64,000 bases of DNA from Haemophilus parainfluenzae (GTDB lineage Bacteria > Pseudomonadota > Gammaproteobacteria > Enterobacterales > Pasteurellaceae), in NCBI RefSeq assembly GCF_003252795.1, contig NZ_QEPQ01000001.1, positions 372,001 to 436,000 on the forward strand. Direction: 5' to 3'. Position 1 is the first letter of the stretch; the number at the start of each line of letters is the position of its first letter. This document shows positions 18,457-29,490 of the stretch, in pieces. The notes under the pieces were generated by a model. That model had not been told where the DNA came from. It did no database searches and saw nothing but the letters and a program-made list of their open reading frames with translations. Made by a program: the position numbers and the translations under genes.

Positions 18457-18477
18457 AAAATAGATATTTAGGTAGAA

Positions 18478-20142
18478 TTACATTTTAGGAATTTCAACGC
18501 CAGATGAAAGCACGTCTTGAATATCGGATTTTAAGACATCTGCTTTTGGTCCATAAATCGCTTGGATACCAGATCCTTTCACGATAAAGCCCATTGCACC
18601 TGCTTGTTTCCAACTTGCTTCATCACCCACTAACTCTGGATTATGTACGGTGATACGTAAACGTGTCATACAAGCATCAACATCTGCAATATTATTACGT
18701 CCACCAAGTAAGTTGATGATTTGAATAACTTGCGTGCTAGCATCCGCCACTTTTGGCTCATTGCTAGAAGCCTCACCTGAACCTTTCGCATCATAGTTAC
18801 CATTACGGCCTGCTGTCGCAAGGTTAAATTTCTTAATCATAAAGTTCGCGATAAAGAACATGGCAACGGCAAATAGGATTGATACCCAAATAAAGTTGAT
18901 TACATCCATACCAATACCGGCTTTAATCGCCATTGGTGTACGTGTTAAGAACTCAATGTTACCGAATGAATGCACACGTAAGTCCACAATATCTGCCATG
19001 GCAAAAGCACAGCCTTGTACTAAAGCATAAACAATATAAAGCGGTAATGCGACAAACATAAACATGTATTCGATTGGTTCAGTCACACCTGTTAAGAACA
19101 CCGCAAGTGCAGAAGAAAGGAAAATACCTTTATAGAGTTTTTTCTTGTCTTCATCCACATTGATATACATTGCGAGGGTCAAGCCCATTAAGATACCAGT
19201 TGAACCAATCATTTGTCCTACTTTGAAGCGAGCAGGTGTCACAGTTGAAAGAAGGTCGTTATATTGCGTTAAATTACCTGCATCTTTAAGGTTGATTAAG
19301 TCAGTCACCCAGGCAAGCCAAAGTGGATCTTGACCAAATACTTGTTTACCTTGTTGTGCACCAGTTAAGAACTCATAAGTACCACCTAATGAAGTGTAGT
19401 TCATTGGGATAGTCAACATGTGGTGTAAACCAAATGGAAGCAATAGACGTTCTAAGGTGCCATAAATAAATGGTGCTAAAATTGGCGCTGAGTTTTGTGA
19501 GTTCGCAATCCATTGACCGAAATGATTAATACCGGCTTGAACTAAAGGCCAGAATAATGATAGGAAGATCGCCACTAATACAGAACGATAAATGACAACG
19601 AAAGGAACGAAACGTTTACCATTAAAGAACGTCAATACTTCAGGTAATTTACGGAAATTGTAGTAACGGTTAAAAGTTGTTGCACCCACAAAACCGGCGA
19701 TAATACCAACGAACACGCCCATATTTAACGCAGGTTGCCCAAGCACATTCACAAAGTAATTCGCCACAGGAATTTCACCGGCCAATACTGTACTTACATG
19801 TGCATTTGGATCCGCTAGCATTTCAAGTTTCACACCGAAAAAGTTACCGGTAATTAAGTTAATTAAAATGAAAGCAAGGCCAGCTGCAAATGCCCCGCCC
19901 GCACGCTCATTTGCCCAGCTACCACCAATCGCTAAAGCAAATAATAGATGGAGGTTACCGATAATCCCCCAACCAATTTGGGCGATAATGTTTCCGACAA
20001 GCGCTAGCCATTCCGCATCGCTAATCAAAGGCAGTGAGTTACCAATACTCACCATTAAACCCGCGGCTGGCATCACGGCAATCACAACCATTAGGCACTT
20101 ACCGAATTTTTGCCAAAATTCAAAACTGAGCATTTTTTTCAT
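18478..20142 (-). CDS. PTS maltose/glucose-type EIICB permease (no IIA domain)
   Basis: A 554-residue sugar transporter that phosphorylates its sugar on entry. The EIIC part (about 10 membrane segments, residues 1 to about 430) has MLSFEFWQKFGKCLMVVIAV at the start, LLLPFGLHHMLTIPMNYTSL and GVTEPIEYMF. The EIIB domain at about 475-545 carries the phosphorylated Cys in DACMTRLRITV. The streptococcal maltose PTS proteins I recall are very similar but continue into a IIA domain; this one stops after EIIB, so a separate IIA (Crr) must donate phosphate. It is last in the operon after the fused malQ-glgP and a hydrolase gene. Confidence 0.88.
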   Translation of the reverse strand: MKKMLSFEFWQKFGKCLMVVIAVMPAAGLMVSIGNSLPLISDAEWLALVGNIIAQIGWGIIGNLHLLFALAIGGSWANERAGGAFAAGLAFILINLITGNFFGVKLEMLADPNAHVSTVLAGEIPVANYFVNVLGQPALNMGVFVGIIAGFVGATTFNRYYNFRKLPEVLTFFNGKRFVPFVVIYRSVLVAIFLSLFWPLVQAGINHFGQWIANSQNSAPILAPFIYGTLERLLLPFGLHHMLTIPMNYTSLGGTYEFLTGAQQGKQVFGQDPLWLAWVTDLINLKDAGNLTQYNDLLSTVTPARFKVGQMIGSTGILMGLTLAMYINVDEDKKKLYKGIFLSSALAVFLTGVTEPIEYMFMFVALPLYIVYALVQGCAFAMADIVDLRVHSFGNIEFLTRTPMAIKAGIGMDVINFIWVSILFAVAMFFIANFMIKKFNLATAGRNGNYDAKGSGEASSNEPKVADASTQVIQIINLLGGRNNIADVDACMTRLRITVHNPELVGDEASWKQAGAMGFIVKGSGIQAIYGPKADVLKSDIQDVLSSGVEIPKM

Positions 20143-20152
20143 ATTGATTCTC

Positions 20153-20944
20153 CTACAAGATGAGAGCTACTTCTACGCCAAAATGGTCGGAAACAATCGG
20201 TTTATTTTTTCCATTAAAAATAACCTGACTGGATAAAACCCTTTTTGCTTGATTTAAAAAAATATAATCTAATCGCTTTTCTTGACTATGGCCTTTCCAA
20301 CCGTCAATCGCTTTCTCCACAGTGATACCGCTATCCTTTTGCTCTGCCATTTCAAATGTATCAAATAAGCCTAAGGATTTAATCTGCTGGTAAGCTTGCT
20401 GATCGCTTATTGCATCAGTATTGAAATCACCCATCAGGATTTTAAGATTCGCACTTTGACTTCGCTCTACAATATAACGAACATTATCAAGTTGGTTTTC
20501 ACCATCACAATTTGGCAAATTGATGTGGCAAGAATAGCATTCAATTAACTGGCCTTGATATTCTACCGTCAAGCCAATGATTTTACGCGAGAGAATCGAG
20601 TCAAGACGTTGATGTTGGCTACAATAAAACGCATCAACATCATAAACAGGCAAACGCGTTAAAAATGCAATGCCTTCATCATATTTATCGTAACCAATAT
20701 GCGAATTGCTCCAAACAAGTGAGTATTTCTGTGCAACGCGTTGATTGATTTTATTTAACAGAATGACACCATAGTTATCTTGCTTTAACGTTGGCGAAAT
20801 AGCAGGAGACGACATCAATTGATTAACCTCTTGTAAGGCAATGATGTCATAGCCCTTTTCGATAATAGTCTCCGCAAGAATCTCTATTTTTTCCGCTTGG
20901 TTAGCTTCTAACCAAGCGTGTACATTCAGGGTAAGTAGTTTCAT
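20153..20944 (-). CDS. Endonuclease/exonuclease/phosphatase-family protein
   Basis: A 263-residue protein of the metal-dependent EEP superfamily. Catalytic landmarks are LTLNVHAW (Asn), IALQEVNQ (metal-binding Glu), MGDFNTDA (Asp-x-Asn), LDYIFLN and the terminal VSDHFGVEV (Asp-His). No signal peptide is present. It sits 9 bases after the malQ-glgP gene and 10 before the PTS gene, so it is part of the maltose operon. Similar genes occur beside sugar PTS operons in Firmicutes; a sugar-phosphate phosphatase role is inference. Confidence 0.82.
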   Translation of the reverse strand: MKLLTLNVHAWLEANQAEKIEILAETIIEKGYDIIALQEVNQLMSSPAISPTLKQDNYGVILLNKINQRVAQKYSLVWSNSHIGYDKYDEGIAFLTRLPVYDVDAFYCSQHQRLDSILSRKIIGLTVEYQGQLIECYSCHINLPNCDGENQLDNVRYIVERSQSANLKILMGDFNTDAISDQQAYQQIKSLGLFDTFEMAEQKDSGITVEKAIDGWKGHSQEKRLDYIFLNQAKRVLSSQVIFNGKNKPIVSDHFGVEVALIL

Positions 20945-20953
20945 TGCTTCCCC

Positions 20954-23900
20954 TTAGCCCTCACAATGCCAAATGTCTGCATTATATTGAGCAATCGTGC
21001 GGTCAGATGAGAAAAAGCCCGCTTTTGCGATATTTTGAACGACTTTCTCATTCCAACTATCTTGATCTTCATAATCGGCTAAGATTTGTTCTTTCGCTTC
21101 AACATAAGCATTAAAGTCAATTAACGTCATAAACCAGTCTTTATTTAATAACTCATTATAAAGACGTTCTAAACGTGTTTTATTGCCTAATTTCACTACT
21201 GCAGGATTCAGAATAAAATCGACCGCTCTTTTAATATCCTTGTCGTTTTCATAATACTCTTTTGAAACATAGCCTGCTGTTTCATAAAGTTTAATAATGC
21301 TTTCTGAATCTTTACCGAACGTATAGATATTTTCAGCACCGGCTAATTCTGCAATCTCAACATTAGCGCCATCCATTGTGCCTAACGTTAACGCCCCATT
21401 AAGCATAAATTTCATATTCCCTGTACCGGAAGCTTCTTTAGAAGCAAGTGAAATTTGTTCTGAAATATCGGTTGCAGGAATCAGTTTTTCCGCCACGCTC
21501 ACATTATAGTTTTCCACTAAATGGACGTTTAAATACTTATTCACTTCAGGATCATTATTGATTAACTCAGATAAGCAAAGAATTAAGTGAATAATATCCT
21601 GTGCAATGATATAAGCAGGTGCCGCTTTTCCGCCGAAAATTACCGTAATTTTACGTTTTGGCAATTTACCTGCTTTAATTTCTAAGTATTTATGAATCAC
21701 ATAAAGCGCATTCATTTGTTGGCGTTTATATTCATGGAAACGCTTAATTTGCGTATCAATGATTGAATTTTCATCTAAATCAATACCTTTATTTTCTTTA
21801 AGGTATGCTTTTAGTGCTAATTTGTTTTCAAACTTAATTTTCGCTAATTGTTGATGAACCTTTTTATCATCTTTAAAGGCTAACAATTTTTCTAATTTCG
21901 TTGCATCATGCAAATACTCATCACCAATCAATTCTTTAATGTAAGCCGCTAATGCTTGGTTAGAAAACTCTAACCAACGACGGAAGGTAATGCCGTTTGT
22001 CTTATTATTGAATTTTTCAGGATATAACGCATAAAACGCTTTAAGTTCTGAATTTTTCAAAATCTCCGTATGTAATGCTGCCACACCATTCACCGAATTT
22101 GAAAAGTGAATATCCATATGTGCCATATGCACTCGTTTTTGTTTATCAATAATTTGTACTGCTGGATCTTTATATTCTGCACGCACTAATTTATCTAATT
22201 TCTTAATGATCACCACTAAATGTGGCACCACTTCATCTAAATAATCTAGCGGCCATTTTTCTAATGCTTCAGCCAAAATGGTATGGTTGGTATAGCCCAC
22301 CATATTACGTACGATTTCAACAGCTTCTGCAAATTTAATCTGATGTTTTTCGGTTAATAAGCGAATTAATTCAGGAATCACCATTGAAGGGTGTGTATCA
22401 TTGATCTGTACATACGCATAATCAGCTAAATCATGTAAGTTACTACCACGCGCAATCGCTTCATCAATTAATAATTGTGCCGCATTTGATACCATGAAGT
22501 ATTGTTGATAAATACGTAATAATTCCCCGTTTTTATCTGAATCATCTGGGTAAAGGAATAAAGTCAGATTTTCTTCAATCGCAGTTTTATCAAACTCGAT
22601 ACCTTTTTTAATCAGTTTAGGATTCACTGATTGAATATCAAACAAATTGAGATAGTTCTTCGTATCTTTCTTATAACCTAAAATATCAATACGATCTAAT
22701 TTAGAGGTTAATGTAAATTTCTTAAATGGTACTTCATAGCTAATATCTGTTGGAATTAACCAAGAGTTATCCTCAATCCAATCATTAGGTTCAGCATGTT
22801 GTTCATTCTTTTTAAAGACCTGTTTGAACAACCCATAATGATAATTTAAACCAACCCCCTCAGCATTTAAGCCAAGGGTAGACATGGAATCAATAAAACA
22901 AGAAGCCAAACGCCCTAAACCACCATTTCCTAAAGATGGTTCTGGCTCAATATCTTCAATATGGCTTAATGATTTACCCGCACTTTCTAATTCCGCTTTG
23001 ATATCTTGATACACACCAAGGTTAATCAAGTTATTAGAAAGTAATTTACCAATTAAAAACTCTGCTGAGATATAGTAAACCTTACGTTTACCCGCATTTT
23101 TAGGTTTATCTGCAGAAAGTGCTTTTACGTAATTTAATAATTGAATATAAGTTTCTTTATCACTTAATTGCTCAAGCGATTTATTGGTTTCGTTTTTTAC
23201 AAATGTACTAAATTTAATCATTGTTTTTTCCTGATTAGCACGTTGATATAACGTGGTCATTTTTGCTAAAAAGTCTTTTTTATCTTGCGTTAAATCTGAT
23301 TGCTGCATTCTCCATTGCCAGTTTCCACCAATTGTTGAAGGAACATTCATTCTTGAACTCGCAGGCAAATCTAAAACATCTTGCATTGTGGCAATCGCCG
23401 TATTGCTAACCGTTGCAAAGAGCTGACGAATCATCGCCTGACAAATCGATTCATCCTCATGGCGATGCGTATAATCATTGATATATTGCTGCTGTTGTTC
23501 AGTCAGGCTGTTATACCAACCATTGGTCACATCGTTATCATGTGTGCCGGTATAAACAATGGAATGCGGGATGCAATAATGCGGGCTATCTAAGCTTTCT
23601 CCGCTAACATCTTCAAAGCCAAATTGCAGAATCTTCATGCCAGGATAGTTACAGTCTGTAAGCAATTTTCTGGCTTTGTCATCAATATTACCTAAATCTT
23701 CGGCAATAATCGGTAAATCGCCCAATTGCTCTTTAACGGCTTTAAATAAGTCATAACCTGGGCCTGGCTGCCAGCTACCATCTTTAGCCACCTCTGCTTT
23801 TCCATCTACTTGCCAATAATCAGAGAAACCTTTGAAATGGTCGATACGTAGTACATCATAAATTTTGAAGCTTTCTTCAATGCGGTGAATCCACCAAGCG

Positions 23901-24727
23901 TAGCCTTGTTTTTTATGTTCTTCCCAAGCGTAAAGCGGATTGCCCCAAAGTTGTCCTGTTGCACTGAATTGATCGGCTGGGACCCCCGCGACAAAAAGCG
24001 GATTGCGTTCTTCATCTAATTGGAAGAGTTCTGGTTTTGTCCAAACTTCAACGCTATCTGCCGCCACATAAATCGGCATATCACCGATAATCTTAATGCC
24101 TTTTTGATTTGCGTAATTTTTTAATTCAGTCCATTGTTTGAAGAAGAAATATTGCGTCACTTTAAAGTACTGAATTTGCTCCGCTAACATGGTGCGATAT
24201 TTTTCCAATGCACTTGGATCTCGAGCCACAGCTTTTTTATCATCCCATTTTTGCAATGCTTGATTGCCAAAATGCTCTTTAATTGCCATAAACTCAGCAA
24301 AATCATCCAACCACAAACGATTGCTTTTCTCGAAGTGTTTGAAATCAGCTTGGAATGATTGATTCTCTAAAAAATTTTTCACGGCTGTTTCTAAAATCGG
24401 ACGGCGCGCGTAGAAGATACGTTCATAATCCACGCTAGTTGGATCATCACCAAAATTGACCGAAGCATAATCCGATTCTTTCAACAAGCCCATTTGGGTT
24501 AATAAATCAAAATCAATAAGATGAGTATTACCTGCAACCGCAGAGAAAGATTGATAAGGAGAATCACCATAACTGGTGGTAGTGAGTGGAAGAATTTGCC
24601 AATAAGTTTGTTTGGTTTCAACTAAAAAATCGACAAAATCATAAGCGGATTGCCCAAAACTACCAATCCCAAATGCATTTGGTAGTGAGGTAATGTGCAT
24701 AAGAACACCACTTGAACGAGTAAGCAT
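20954..24727 (-). CDS. Fused 4-alpha-glucanotransferase (MalQ) - maltodextrin phosphorylase (GlgP/MalP)
   Basis: One frame of 1257 residues. Residues 1 to about 500 are amylomaltase: [34 protein letters not shown] (catalytic Asp), IAEDLGNID and [14 protein letters not shown]. Residues from Met503 are glucan phosphorylase: [53 protein letters not shown] and the pyridoxal-phosphate segment [15 protein letters not shown]. Together they turn maltose and maltodextrins into glucose, longer glucans and glucose-1-phosphate. Met503 (ATG at 23219-23221) still has AGGA six bases upstream, so phosphorylase alone may also be made. Both halves closely resemble streptococcal proteins. AAGGAG precedes the first ATG. 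Confidence 0.9.
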   Translation of the reverse strand: MLTRSSGVLMHITSLPNAFGIGSFGQSAYDFVDFLVETKQTYWQILPLTTTSYGDSPYQSFSAVAGNTHLIDFDLLTQMGLLKESDYASVNFGDDPTSVDYERIFYARRPILETAVKNFLENQSFQADFKHFEKSNRLWLDDFAEFMAIKEHFGNQALQKWDDKKAVARDPSALEKYRTMLAEQIQYFKVTQYFFFKQWTELKNYANQKGIKIIGDMPIYVAADSVEVWTKPELFQLDEERNPLFVAGVPADQFSATGQLWGNPLYAWEEHKKQGYAWWIHRIEESFKIYDVLRIDHFKGFSDYWQVDGKAEVAKDGSWQPGPGYDLFKAVKEQLGDLPIIAEDLGNIDDKARKLLTDCNYPGMKILQFGFEDVSGESLDSPHYCIPHSIVYTGTHDNDVTNGWYNSLTEQQQQYINDYTHRHEDESICQAMIRQLFATVSNTAIATMQDVLDLPASSRMNVPSTIGGNWQWRMQQSDLTQDKKDFLAKMTTLYQRANQEKTMIKFSTFVKNETNKSLEQLSDKETYIQLLNYVKALSADKPKNAGKRKVYYISAEFLIGKLLSNNLINLGVYQDIKAELESAGKSLSHIEDIEPEPSLGNGGLGRLASCFIDSMSTLGLNAEGVGLNYHYGLFKQVFKKNEQHAEPNDWIEDNSWLIPTDISYEVPFKKFTLTSKLDRIDILGYKKDTKNYLNLFDIQSVNPKLIKKGIEFDKTAIEENLTLFLYPDDSDKNGELLRIYQQYFMVSNAAQLLIDEAIARGSNLHDLADYAYVQINDTHPSMVIPELIRLLTEKHQIKFAEAVEIVRNMVGYTNHTILAEALEKWPLDYLDEVVPHLVVIIKKLDKLVRAEYKDPAVQIIDKQKRVHMAHMDIHFSNSVNGVAALHTEILKNSELKAFYALYPEKFNNKTNGITFRRWLEFSNQALAAYIKELIGDEYLHDATKLEKLLAFKDDKKVHQQLAKIKFENKLALKAYLKENKGIDLDENSIIDTQIKRFHEYKRQQMNALYVIHKYLEIKAGKLPKRKITVIFGGKAAPAYIIAQDIIHLILCLSELINNDPEVNKYLNVHLVENYNVSVAEKLIPATDISEQISLASKEASGTGNMKFMLNGALTLGTMDGANVEIAELAGAENIYTFGKDSESIIKLYETAGYVSKEYYENDKDIKRAVDFILNPAVVKLGNKTRLERLYNELLNKDWFMTLIDFNAYVEAKEQILADYEDQDSWNEKVVQNIAKAGFFSSDRTIAQYNADIWHCEG

Positions 24728-24792
24728 AATATCTCCTTTAGGACGTCATCATTTTTCGCTTATTCTAACCTAAACATATTTTAATGCAACAA

Positions 24793-24857
24793 CATATACG
24801 TAAAAGTTTAGAACATTTTCGTAAAAGATTGGTTTTCATTAAAATTTATACGTATAA
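24793..24857. promoter_or_regulatory. Three candidate operators for the GntR regulator
   Basis: The 192-base divergent region holds ATATACGTAAAA (24794-24805), ATTTTCGTAAAA (24815-24826) and the perfect palindrome TTATACGTATAA (24846-24857). They share the core wTwTwCGTAwAA. Spaced copies of a near-palindrome between a GntR gene and the operon it adjoins are the expected layout for its binding sites. Binding itself is inference. Confidence 0.55.
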
Positions 24858-24919
24858 CATTAAGGATTTTATGATATGCTATTAACACATTTATGGAGCG
24901 GCTGATAAAAGGATAAGAA

Positions 24920-25633
24920 ATGAGCAAGTACAAGCAGGTCTATAACGAGATAAAAAGCCAAATTAATAATGGTAATTTAGCACCATTGCAAGAACTCCCG
25001 AGTGAAAATGAACTTATGCAAAGCTATGGTTTTTCTAAAGATACTATTCGAAAAGCGCTTTCCTTACTTGAAATTGATGGCTATATTCAAAAGCAACAAG
25101 GCAGAAATTCGATTGTTTTAAAACATGATTTATCTAAACCACAAATGCTTTCCGAAATTAAAACCGTCAGCGAGTTAAATAGTGCTTCAACACATCAAGT
25201 AAAAACCACATTAACCAGCTTGTATATTGTGCAAGGTGAAGAAGAGCTGATGCATATTTTTAATGTCGATGACCAGATTGATTTCTACCGTATTGCTCGC
25301 CTCCGTGAAATTGATGGCGAAGCCGTTGAATATGAGGTTTCTTATTTTGATCGCCGCATCGTACCTTTTATTAGCCGAGAAATCGCTGAACACTCTATTT
25401 ATCACTATTTAGAAAACGAATTAAAATTAAAAATTAGTCACTCTCAACGAAAAATTGTCTTTCGCTATGCAAACGAAGAAGAAAAAAATGCGATCGATCT
25501 TGGTGAGTATGACATGGTTGTGAATGTGACGAGTACCACTTATTTGGCTGATGGTCGACCGTTTCAATATGGGAGTATTAGCTATCGACCAGATAAAATT
25601 GCATTTACATCAACAGCAAAACGACATGTCTAG
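24920..25633 (+). CDS. GntR-family (HTH-UTRA) regulator of the maltose cluster
   Basis: A 237-residue regulator. The N-terminal winged helix (residues 1-70) has LPSENELMQSYGFSKDTIRKALSLLE. A UTRA effector domain follows, with YRIARLREIDGEAVEYEVSYFDRRIVP and AEHSIYHYLENEL. It resembles the TreR group of Gram-positive bacteria, which sense phosphorylated disaccharides. It is divergent from the malQ-glgP operon with three candidate operators between them, so it most likely represses that operon until a sugar phosphate made by the PTS appears. AGGATAAG precedes the ATG. Confidence 0.88.
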   Translation: MSKYKQVYNEIKSQINNGNLAPLQELPSENELMQSYGFSKDTIRKALSLLEIDGYIQKQQGRNSIVLKHDLSKPQMLSEIKTVSELNSASTHQVKTTLTSLYIVQGEEELMHIFNVDDQIDFYRIARLREIDGEAVEYEVSYFDRRIVPFISREIAEHSIYHYLENELKLKISHSQRKIVFRYANEEEKNAIDLGEYDMVVNVTSTTYLADGRPFQYGSISYRPDKIAFTSTAKRHV

Positions 25634-25672
25634 TTTTTGTAAATGATAGGTTGTTATTTAAAAAATTCATAA

Positions 25673-25705
25673 AAAAAGTGCGGTCATTTTTAACCGCACT
25701 TTTTA
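25673..25705. terminator. Paired uptake-signal terminator between gntR gene and tehA
   Basis: Two AAGTGCGGT uptake signals in inverted orientation make the stem AAAAAGTGCGGT / ACCGCACTTTTT with an 8-base loop. It serves both converging genes. It is also the first perfect uptake signal I see to the right of the maltose cluster. Confidence 0.88.
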
Positions 25706-25711
25706 TTTAAG

Positions 25712-26656
25712 CTATTTTAACCAAAATTGTCCTTTGAAAATTTTTCCTAATGTCATCAGCACCAAACCGCTCATCATCACGTTAGCAAAGATAAATGCAC
25801 CGTTTGCCAATCCGCTCAGTACGTTATGATGAACAAAAGAAACCGCCCCATTCGCTAAAGAAGCTAATCCGAATGAAAAAGCCCAGAACCCAATATTCAG
25901 TCCTTTTTCACTAATCCAAGGAAACAGGCGAATTAAAAAGAACATTTGTAAAAAACCGTATCCCCATAAGAGCTTAACGAAAAGATCGATCTCTCCCCCA
26001 TTAAGCGATAAGTAAGCCGACGAGCCCACAAATGCTGGGGCAAGAATGATCCCCATTGTTGGACGAAATTGGGGTTCAATCTGCAACACGCGTAAACGTT
26101 GGAATAACACCGGTTCATAAATAATCCAAGCAATCATCCCTGCACCTAAGAACAAATAGCCTAAATCTTGATAGCCTAACAAGGCTAATGATGAGGCACT
26201 TGTAAAGTTAGTCGCCACAGAGGGCAAATAAAAAGGTGGCAGTGTCGATTTTTCCTCAAATGTGCCATCTTTCCATAACGCACTAATTCGCACTGAAGCA
26301 AACAATAATTGCCCAATTGTCCCGATCCAAATTAATCCCTCACCAATAAGAGGAAACCAGCGATACAGAACATCCCCGCTTAACATCGTTGTAATCGGTA
26401 TTAATGCAAGAAAAGAAAAACGTATCGGACAACAATATTCATCTTGTACTTCTTGAGAGAAATAAATCATTTTATAAATATAGAGCAAGACGAAAAGTGC
26501 CCATACTGAAACAGACGTTATGCCAATAATATCACTCACATTTAGAGAAAAAGAGAGCGTATCGCCCATATGCAACCAGGCTAAAGATAAAGCGCTTAAA
26601 CCTAATGGAATCGCAAAATAGCCTGTTGGTAATGGAAATGGTCGTTTATCAGTCAT
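25712..26656 (-). CDS. tehA: TehA-family anion channel / dicarboxylate transporter
   Basis: A 314-residue membrane protein with ten hydrophobic helices, of the TDT family whose H. influenzae member gave the structural model for plant SLAC1 anion channels. PFPLPTGYFAIPLGLSALSLAW opens the protein, and YLPSVATNFTSASSLALLGYQDLGYLF and GYGFLQMFFLIRLFPWI are near-identical to H. influenzae TehA as I recall it. Overexpressed TehA contributes to tellurite resistance with TehB, but no tehB lies here. Confidence 0.9.
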   Translation of the reverse strand: MTDKRPFPLPTGYFAIPLGLSALSLAWLHMGDTLSFSLNVSDIIGITSVSVWALFVLLYIYKMIYFSQEVQDEYCCPIRFSFLALIPITTMLSGDVLYRWFPLIGEGLIWIGTIGQLLFASVRISALWKDGTFEEKSTLPPFYLPSVATNFTSASSLALLGYQDLGYLFLGAGMIAWIIYEPVLFQRLRVLQIEPQFRPTMGIILAPAFVGSSAYLSLNGGEIDLFVKLLWGYGFLQMFFLIRLFPWISEKGLNIGFWAFSFGLASLANGAVSFVHHNVLSGLANGAFIFANVMMSGLVLMTLGKIFKGQFWLK

Positions 26657-26760
26657 TATTATTCTCCTAAAAATTGATACCTTATAAGATTACCTCTAAA
26701 TGCATGAATATTGATGTGGATTTATCTCAAAGACTAGAATAAAAATCTCATTTATCTAAA

Positions 26761-26790
26761 TGAAAGAAAGGGCTAATAAAAATTAGCCCT
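26761..26790 (-). terminator. Terminator after serS
   Basis: Read on the minus strand, AGGGCTAAT / ATTAGCCCT with a TTTT loop is followed by TTCTTTC. It lies about 25 bases beyond the serS stop. Confidence 0.75.
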
Positions 26791-26813
26791 AAATTGAATT
26801 AATATATTATTAA

Positions 26814-28112
<1,299 letters not shown>

Positions 28113-28341
28113 TTATTTTTCATTATGAAACAGATACCTTTATTCTAGCGTGCTTTGATCAAATAAACCAGTTAAAACCCTGATTTTTCTTTTATTAACC
28201 TCTTCAAAAATATCCAATTTTATGGCCGCACTTTGCCATGATTTAATTTTGTGATCTCTGTCAAATTCTGAGAATGAGGCACTAGAAACAGCAAAAAAAA
28301 GTTCTATAATGAAAATGAACGTTAACCAAGAGGAGTAACCT

Positions 28342-28560
28342 ATGTTTCCTGAATTTCGCGATTTAATTACTAATCTCAAAAACAAAGATGCTTATTTTGA
28401 TCGCTTGTTTGAAAAACACAATGTGTTAGACCAAGAGATCAAAAATAAGATTGATAACATAGAACTCGCTACTCATACGGAAATTGAGAACTTGAAAAAA
28501 GAAAAATTACGGATTAAAGACGAGCTCTATCAATACTTGAAAAAGAAAGCAGCTGAGTAA
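28342..28560 (+). CDS. YdcH-family (DUF465) small protein
   Basis: A 72-residue, highly charged, helical protein beginning MFPEFRDLITNLKNKDAYFDRLFEKH, which matches the DUF465/YdcH family. Almost the whole length should form a coiled coil. GAGGAGTAACCT stands directly before the ATG, a strong ribosome site. Function is unknown in all relatives I know. A paired uptake-signal terminator follows 18 bases after the stop. Confidence 0.85.
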   Translation: MFPEFRDLITNLKNKDAYFDRLFEKHNVLDQEIKNKIDNIELATHTEIENLKKEKLRIKDELYQYLKKKAAE

Positions 28561-28578
28561 TTGGTTTAATGTGAAGGC

Positions 28579-28607
28579 AAAGTGCGGTGAAATTTACCGC
28601 ACTTTTT
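28579..28607. terminator. Paired uptake-signal terminator
   Basis: AAAGTGCGGT / ACCGCACTTT with loop GAAATTT and a T-run. It can stop both the DUF465 gene and the converging DMT transporter gene. Confidence 0.85.
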
Positions 28608-28611
28608 TGTT

Positions 28612-29490
28612 TTAAGCGGTTTTATTTTTTTGAGAGCCAAGATAAATCGCCACTAATGTCAGCACTGCCCCCGCCCATTGCCAATGATTGATGGGCTTAT
28701 CTAATCCAAAGTAATCAATTACGAGCGCAACCACCGGTTCAGAAAGAAGCAACAAACCGGTTAAACCTAACGGCAAATAAGGAATGGTATAAGCAATCAT
28801 GCCCCAGGCGACACATTGCATCACTGCACCATAAATAAACACCAATCCCCAATCAGTGAAAGTGGTGGGATAAAGATTATCAGGATTAAAAATTAGCGAA
28901 GGGACAATTAAGACAATCGCCCCACTTAAACTCAAAATAAACATTAACGAAAATAAAGCGCTGGGTTCTTCTTCGTGCACTTTTTTAATCATAATCATTG
29001 AAGTGGCAAGCATGCCTGCAGAAATGAGCCCAATGATAATGCCGTACATACCGTCAAAATTATGCTGTAGCTCTTCCCCTGAGATTAAGACAACACCCGC
29101 AACCGCTAGAAAAAGGCTTAACATTTGTAATTTCGTTTGGCGTTCACCAAAGAAAAAATAGCCAATTGCGGCCAAAAAGAAAATCTGCAAGCTATTCAGC
29201 AATGTTGAAATACCCGGCCCTACGGCATATACACTTTCATGCCAAAAAGATAAATCAAAGGCTAAAAAGATGCCAGCTAATGCGGCATACATCATCGCTT
29301 TACGGCTTTTCGGGAAACGCTGTCTTTTTAATTTCATTAAGAACCAGAAAATAAAAGAGGCAATAAGTAAACGCCAAAATGCAATGGCATAACCACCTAC
29401 TGGCACAAACTTAACAATTAGGCTTCCTAAACCGAATAGCACGCAGCCCACGACTAACATCGGGGCGGCATAAGATTTTATTTTATCCAT
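28612..29490 (-). CDS. EamA/DMT-family membrane transporter
   Basis: A 292-residue protein with ten membrane helices arranged as two EamA repeats. GPGISTLLNSLQIFFLAAIGYFFFGER ends the first repeat and LPLGLTGLLLLSEPVVALVIDY the second. The family exports metabolites and amino acids; the substrate is not visible. Its ATG shares one base with the stop of the upstream membrane-protein gene (TAATG), so the two are co-translated. Confidence 0.85.
   Translation of the reverse strand: MDKIKSYAAPMLVVGCVLFGLGSLIVKFVPVGGYAIAFWRLLIASFIFWFLMKLKRQRFPKSRKAMMYAALAGIFLAFDLSFWHESVYAVGPGISTLLNSLQIFFLAAIGYFFFGERQTKLQMLSLFLAVAGVVLISGEELQHNFDGMYGIIIGLISAGMLATSMIMIKKVHEEEPSALFSLMFILSLSGAIVLIVPSLIFNPDNLYPTTFTDWGLVFIYGAVMQCVAWGMIAYTIPYLPLGLTGLLLLSEPVVALVIDYFGLDKPINHWQWAGAVLTLVAIYLGSQKNKTA

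Noticed and set aside
28140-28385. Minus-strand 81-codon frame upstream of the DUF465 gene
   Set aside because: It overlaps the start of the DUF465 gene, which has a strong ribosome site, and has no sign of being translated.
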